Below, in pieces: positions 21,532 through 25,592 of a DNA stretch of 25,592 nucleotides (positions are counted from its first letter, which is position 1; every line of letters starts with the position of its first letter). Location: assembly GCA_003427395.1 (NCBI GenBank), contig BFEA01000020.1, forward strand, positions 4,365,036 to 4,390,627, given 5' to 3'. The notes beneath the pieces were generated by a model that saw only the letters and a list, made by a program, of their open reading frames with translations, did not search any database and was not told the origin of the DNA. A program made the position numbers and the translations under genes. The DNA is from Chara braunii. Its lineage: Eukaryota > Streptophyta > Charophyceae > Charales > Characeae.

Positions 21532-21737
21532 GGAGAACCGGTATCTTGCCTACAATTGGATGCCAAGAGAGGGAGGCTTCTGGTTGTAGCGAAGCAAAAC
21601 CGGTTAGTCACAATTGATCTCAAGTTGTTTGCTCTCAAGAACCATTACAGAGGCATTCACTGTACCAAACACCCACTCAAGTGCACATTCAGCCCGGACG
21701 GACGATACATCCTTTCTGGCTCTGAGGATGGCAAGCT
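21532..21737 (+). CDS. WD40-repeat protein, internal exon (possibly jouberin/AHI1-like)
   Basis: The exon encodes 68 complete codons plus two bases. Blocks are EPVSCLQLDAKRGRLLVVAK, then VTIDLKLFALKNHYRG, then CTFSPDGRYILSGSEDGKL. SPDGRYILSGSEDG is a textbook WD40 blade. The acceptor is TTTGGATAG at 21531 and is needed because the frame has an in-frame TAG there. The donor is CT|GTAAGT at 21738. It starts in phase 0, matching the exon ending at 513. A next exon should begin with one base and then the YVW-type strand; none was recognised to the window end. The CLQ...LLV-AK...+DL+ spacing is the reason for suggesting jouberin. Confidence 0.8.
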
Positions 21738-21880
21738 GTAAGTTCTTTCAATTGCTCTCACTACAATACCACTGCCCTGTCTTATCGGTCATATTTCTCA
21801 ATAATATTCCTGCTTTTCTTCCCCTTTTGCACATCACTGTGCTCAGAAGCTCAAGTCATCAAAATATGCATTCCCTTATG
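21738..21880 (+). other. Start of the next WD40-gene intron, no other feature
   Basis: AT-rich sequence after the GTAAGT donor. Nothing else was recognised. Confidence 0.5.
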
Positions 21881-22012
21881 TTTTTTTTTTTTTTTTTCTA
21901 TGCTGGGCCGTCGCCCAGCCCGGCCCGCCTGGCCAGGTGGGCAGAGTGGGGGTCGACCAGCAAAACCAGATGGGTCAAAAAAGAGGCGAGGATCCCAAAG
22001 AAAAAAAAAAAA
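21881..22012 (-). mobile_element. Poly-T/GC-rich block, possible small SINE-like insert 1
   Basis: A T17 run is followed by a very GC-rich block with a perfect 7-bp hairpin (GCTGGGC-CGTC-GCCCAGC) and ends near an A12 run at 22001-22012. Two other blocks with poly-T followed by a GCTGGG-type GC-rich start are at 22307 and 25152. In the minus sense all three end in poly-A. Family status is an inference. Confidence 0.3.
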
Positions 22013-22112
22013 GACTTCGGGCCAGGACTACGCTTGGCTTAAGCAGTCACAATCCGTTCTTAACTTCGAGTTTGGTGATGGGTCATCCAGTGGGGTTTGG
22101 GAGGTGTAAACA

Positions 22113-22306
22113 GTGACTGAAGGGGTTTGAAAATTAAAAGCGTACATTTTGAGAATTTTTGACTCATGTTTTCTCATTTATTTTTATCTTAAAATTAACA
22201 AGGAATTTCGAGGTGGCCCTCTGCCAAAAGTTGTTTGTATTCCAAATTTGCAATTGTACACAACGTTTTTTTTTTTTTTTGATTTTTTTAATTTTTTCTT
22301 TTCTAT
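22113..22306. other. AT-rich, no gene; poly-T tracts
   Basis: An AT-rich stretch with a T14 tract at 22267-22280 and further T-rich runs. The Phe-rich and Lys-rich frames are artefacts. Confidence 0.5.
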
Positions 22307-22430
22307 TTTTTTTTTTTTTTTTAATATTATGCGCTGGGACTGCTGGGGACCCTGTCCGGACCCTGCCCACCCCAGGCTGCACAGGAGGGTACCTAGGCGA
22401 CCGCACGGGGACCAGCACAGTTTTTTTTGC
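22307..22430 (-). mobile_element. Poly-T/GC-rich block, possible small SINE-like insert 2
   Basis: A T15 run and AATATTATGC are followed by GCTGGGACTGCTGGGGACCC and a GC-rich stretch with a GGTACC palindrome at 22389-22394. The layout is like the block at 21881. No RNA polymerase III boxes could be fitted with confidence. Confidence 0.3.
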
Positions 22431-22780
22431 TTTTCCCTTGAAGGAAAAACTTCAAAAAAGATCATTTTTTGATTTATGCGTTTCAGCCTGGTGCAGCGGC
22501 CATGCTAATCTTATCCGTAACGTTCCAATTTTAACAATGTCCCGAAGGACTTTTTTTTTTTTTTTTCCTTGTCCAGAATGAAACGGTTTTCACCTATTAG
22601 CAGTAGCGAATGCAGATCCCAAGGCTCGATCCCCAGTCCTCACCTTACCTGTGTACAGTACTTGTGTCGACCCTGAGAGTTGAACCCGTGACTTGGGTGT
22701 GTTTGCAGAAGTGGTAGTCGGTCGTAAGGTCTGTAGGTGTAGGGTTTCGATCTGTAGATCTGTCGGGTAGAAGTCTTAGG

Positions 22781-22872
22781 GAGTTCTAGAAGTCGTAGCT
22801 GTAGAACTTCTGAAGGGTCAAGGTCGTAGCTGCTACAGTCCTGAAAGGTCAAGGTCGTAGCTGCTACAGTCT
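22781..22872. repeat. 31-bp minisatellite, about three units
   Basis: Units 22811-22841 and 22842-22872 differ at only a few bases and share GGTCAAGGTCGTAGCTGC. A degenerate third unit precedes them from 22781. The surrounding stretch (22680-22930) is rich in GTAG and GTCGTA words. The flanks 22430-22780 and 22873-23430 show no gene. Confidence 0.75.
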
Positions 22873-23439
22873 TGGAAAGGCCAGGACCCAGACTTCTGGA
22901 AGGTCCTAGTAGTGGCCTTTCGAAGTTGCTCACGTATAGGCTGAGGCAAGTGGGCAAGTAGTGAAGTCTACCCGTGCTGAGTCAGCAGTCCCAGTCCCAG
23001 TCAGTCCTAGTCCAGTCAAGCAAGTAATGCGTGAGCCATGCGGAAGCGCTGCCACAGCGACTTGTGCGAGGTGGTCTGCAGTGAGCCCGAAGACGAAGTG
23101 GGCTAGAAGGAGCTTAGCCATAGCGATAGGATAGCAGCGGCCATAGTCGCCATAGCTGTTAGGAGAGTGTAGTGTGTGAGTGTGTGTATGTGTGTACAGA
23201 GTATCGCGTGTGGGATATCCAGGGTGATCCTGTGTGTGTGTAAGCAGAGAGCTGTACAGGCGCTGTGCCGCCATAGTCATCTGAAGTGAACTTGTGCCTG
23301 AACTGTGTTTGGTTTCCATATCTCTGAGTTCTGAGTGGGCGCTTGTCGCCAGTTTGCTGCGCAACCTGTTTACATGCATGAGAAGTGTGAATGAGAGCGA
23401 GTCTGATTGCACGAAGGACTTTCATTTGTTAATTTCATA

Positions 23440-23455
23440 GTAATAATAATAATAA
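23440..23455. repeat. AAT microsatellite
   Basis: Five AAT/ATA units. Confidence 0.8.
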
Positions 23456-23658
23456 TGTGCAGAATGATCTGTTGATTCTGTTCCATTTGCATCTCTTGCA
23501 AGTTCGAGCTACAGCCCCAACCACTATCACCCCCCTCTGCTGACCATCGGACATGTGAAGTTTGTTTTTATGGTTATTATACATGTATCCGTTCATCTTC
23601 ACAATCGATCCATCCATGTTTCATCTTAATTGAGGAAGACTCCATGTTGTGCCGAGCA

Positions 23659-23845
23659 TGAACGCGATCGGAACGGAACAAGTCAAATGAATCCTTCTCC
23701 CCCTACCACTTAGTACAAGGCCATGCTTCCAGTGACAGTCATTGCACCCATCATGAAGGCGATAGGGATGAACAGCTCAAATGAATCCTTCTCCGCATGG
23801 CAGTTGGTACAGGACCATGTTTCCAGTGACAACTGCTTTGGAGAT
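23659..23845. repeat. 94-bp tandem duplication
   Basis: CAAATGAATCCTTCTCC recurs at 23684 and 23778, and CCAGTGACA follows in both units. The 74-codon frame starting at 23723 spans the join and has no domain, so it is not called as a gene. Confidence 0.75.
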
Positions 23846-23967
23846 GTTCAGCGTGGATCAGATTTCTCAGGATCTCTTTCTCTGGAAAGTTTCATATATG
23901 TGCTCAATGCTCATAGATTTCATCACAGGACTTGTCTAGATTGCTAGAGTTGTAGTAGACGGTGCGT

Positions 23968-24079
23968 CTTCCCCCGAATAGAACGTACATTGTGCGGTCA
24001 TTATCGCTGTATGCAGACTGAAACTTGCCCCAAATGCCGGTGTAATGACCGTACGGTGTACGTTCTATTTGGGGGGAAG
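23968..24079. repeat. Foldback (MITE-like) element, copy B
   Basis: Arms at 23968-24003 and 24043-24079 are near-perfect inverted repeats: CTTCCCCCGAATAGAACGTA on the left and its near complement on the right, ending TTTGGGGGGAAG. The spacer is about 39 bp. Core and right arm match copy A at 95-195, but B is much better preserved. No flanking target duplication was certain. Confidence 0.75.
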
Positions 24080-24930
24080 ACAGTATGTACATGAATAAGC
24101 AATCATGTGTGATCAATCGACTTGTAGTGGAGGACTATGTAGTATGTATATCGATAAACAGCGATGTATGTCAAAACACTAACAGGTTACAAGTACTAAG
24201 TTTCTAAATTCTAACTCATGGATGACATCTAAGTAGAGGTTGTGTAATCAAGGAAATCAGCAGACTGTAAAGGGGGGTCATTATGTGGAATGTGGAGGCT
24301 AGGCACAAGGCGCGGTATGTGGTGTGGGTGTGGCTGTCAATGATGTGAAGTTACTGAGAAGTTGTGTGTGTGTATTTTCAAATGGTTACTGATGCGTAGA
24401 CATGTATTTCTAATGCTTGAATGCATTGCTTGCATCTCTTGAGAGTGGCATACCTGCGCTGCCCGCGCTTTCTTGCACGTATCGGACCGTAAACACTTCT
24501 ACATCCTTTTGTTGATTTGAACTAGAGATTCATGTGTCTTGTCTGCAATACATGTATTTCATTTTGCAAGTCACTTAGTCTCACCCTTTGAGCTCTGCAG
24601 TTGTAGTCTTTTAGATGTCTCACAAGAACTTGTTCATGCACAGATTTCACCATTTTGCTGCCTGGCATCTTCGTTGTAAAACATTTATGTGTATCGTTAG
24701 TGGTTGTTGTTTCTCTTCAGAGGCATTGCTTATCAGGGAAAACCTATCCGTCTGATTCCATCATCAAAATTATGCCATGCGGTGTGCACAGAAAAAGCCC
24801 ACTGCATCGGTGGGGGCAATGAAAATGACAGCTAACCTCCTTAAACCACTAGTACCTTTGCCGCCGAGTGGGAAAATTGCAGCCTCGGGTGGGCCTCCAA
24901 CCTTTTAGGAAGCCGAAACGGAACGCGGCC
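24080..24930. other. No recognisable gene
   Basis: AT-rich sequence. A splice-acceptor-like TTTCTCTTCAG at 24720 opens a 38-codon frame (AYQGKPIRLIPSS...), compatible in phase with the exon ending at 21737, but it does not read like the expected WD40 strand. It is left unassigned. Confidence 0.4.
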
Positions 24931-25072
24931 GCCGATGACATTTATCAATGGCAGACGTCATCGGGCCCAGCCTCCGAACTCTCTCCGAACAGCCCGTTTC
25001 CCTAATTTCCCAACACTATTGGAGGTACTAGCTAGGCTGGTCCCCGGGCCGCCTGGCGGTCTGGTCGTCGCC

Positions 25073-25090
25073 GGGGGGGGGGGGGGGGGG
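25073..25090. repeat. G18 homopolymer in a GC-rich block
   Basis: Eighteen consecutive G lie inside a GC-rich stretch (25030-25135). It is a likely sequencing and replication trouble spot. Confidence 0.95.
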
Positions 25091-25151
25091 CCTGGCCGGT
25101 TGTCACGCCCGGTTGGCCACCGGGCGCCCCCAACGAATCACTGTAGGTAAG

Positions 25152-25200
25152 TTTTTTTTTTTTTTTTTTTCGGCGCTGGGGCCCTTTTTGCCCCCATCCT
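25152..25200 (-). mobile_element. Poly-T/GC-rich block, possible small SINE-like insert 3
   Basis: T19 is followed by CGGCGCTGGGGCCC. The start is like the blocks at 21881 and 22307. Its far end is unclear because the hairpin cluster follows. Confidence 0.25.
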
Positions 25201-25241
25201 AGACTGTGTAGACACCGAAAAAAAAGAAATTGGGGCCAGTA

Positions 25242-25331
25242 GGCCCGATTTCACCGATTTGAAATCGGGCCCGATCTTCATCGTCGATCTCAGAGATCGA
25301 CGGCCCAGATGGCTGCAATTTCAAATCGGTG
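25242..25331. repeat. Nested inverted-repeat cluster
   Basis: There are three perfect inverted repeats. GGCCCGATTT (25242-25251) pairs with 25262-25271. CGTCGATCTC (25282-25291) pairs with 25293-25302 around one base. CACCGATTTGAAAT (25252-25265) pairs with 25318-25331. The first and third share bases and so are alternative folds. It could be the end of a foldback transposon or a structured regulatory site. Confidence 0.7.
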
Positions 25332-25344
25332 AGGGCGGGAACTA

Positions 25345-25555
25345 CCCCCCCCCCCCTCCCCCCATACTCAAGCTGTCCCCCCGCCGTTCCCTGCCCTGCA
25401 GCAGTGTCGCTCCGCCGGCCTTCGACGCACTTCTTCGACGACCCCCCGCCGGCACCTGCCCACGCCCGCCATCGCGCGTGACCCTGCCGTTGCCCGCCAA
25501 CGGCCACCATCGCGGTTCCCTGCCATCGACAAGGTAGGGGACTCAGTGTGTGTGT

Positions 25556-25556
<1 letters not shown>
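25345..25556 (+). other. GC-rich stretch, no assigned gene
   Basis: A C12 run (25345-25356) is followed by a Pro/Arg-rich open frame that reaches a donor-like AAG|GTAGGG at 25534. It could be the 5' part of another transcript, but no domain is visible and GC content alone can keep frames open. Confidence 0.2.

Positions 25557-25592
<36 letters not shown>
25557..25592. repeat. AG microsatellite at the window edge
   Basis: About 18 AG units run to the last base, so the true length is unknown. A short GTGTGTGTG tract precedes it. Confidence 0.95.

Noticed and set aside
24721-24833. Next exon of the WD40 gene after TTTCTCTTCAG
   Set aside because: Phase is compatible but the peptide does not continue the WD40 blade and ends at a stop after 38 codons.
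1-25592. CRISPR array, operon or bacterial-type system
   Set aside because: No direct repeats with regular spacers, and no adjacent bacterial-style genes. All evidence points to a eukaryotic nuclear region.

Overview
This window looks like a piece of a large, repeat-rich eukaryotic nuclear genome. There are no closely packed genes. Instead there are two non-LTR retrotransposons (LINEs) with decayed reading frames, a probable solo LTR, foldback elements, long poly-A/poly-T tracts, dinucleotide microsatellites, a 40-N assembly gap, and two short spliced exons of one host gene. The proteins suggest the green lineage. A charophyte alga such as Chara would fit, since it has a big LINE-rich genome and flagellate sperm, but this is an inference from style and not a measured match.

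Host gene: two plus-strand exons, 400-513 and 21532-21737, both encode WD40 beta-propeller sequence. Both have good splice sites, and they join in phase 0. If they are consecutive, they flank an intron of about 21 kb that holds almost all the mobile DNA in the window. The joined blades resemble the WD40 part of jouberin (AHI1, a ciliary transition-zone protein), but the name is tentative. I could not find the preceding or following exons.

Region by region: 1-399 holds a foldback element and the acceptor side of an intron. 571-670 is a 50-bp tandem duplication. 1297 to about 10950 is a minus-strand LINE composite: poly-A tail (poly-T on plus), 3' UTR with an internal 211-bp duplication, the 3' end of one LINE ORF2, then a nearly complete second LINE (ORF2 then ORF1) and a G-rich leader. 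10951-12800 is mostly unassigned, with one CT microsatellite. 12838-13140 holds a broken reverse transcriptase of the group II intron maturase type. 13315-13354 is an assembly gap inside poly-A. 13384-18254 is a plus-strand LINE without ORF1 but with most of ORF2, a 3' UTR and a poly-A tail. 18298-21515 is a two-copy kilobase-scale tandem repeat, interrupted by a 528-bp solo LTR with a perfect 5-bp target duplication. After the second WD40 exon come GC-rich blocks next to poly-T tracts, short tandem repeats, a second copy of the foldback element at 23968-24079, and a nested hairpin cluster near 25242-25331. The window ends inside an AG microsatellite.

Both LINEs are dead copies. The minus-strand one keeps its endonuclease and reverse transcriptase signatures but has five in-frame stops and two frameshifts. 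The plus-strand one has one stop, about five frameshifts, and Asp-to-Asn changes at both the endonuclease and the reverse transcriptase catalytic sites. The two share a conserved 3' UTR end, which ties them to one family. I did not find a convincing new defence, metabolic or RNA system here. The notable points are the giant intron of a possible ciliary gene, the composite LINE tail, the solo LTR, the foldback family and the maturase remnant.
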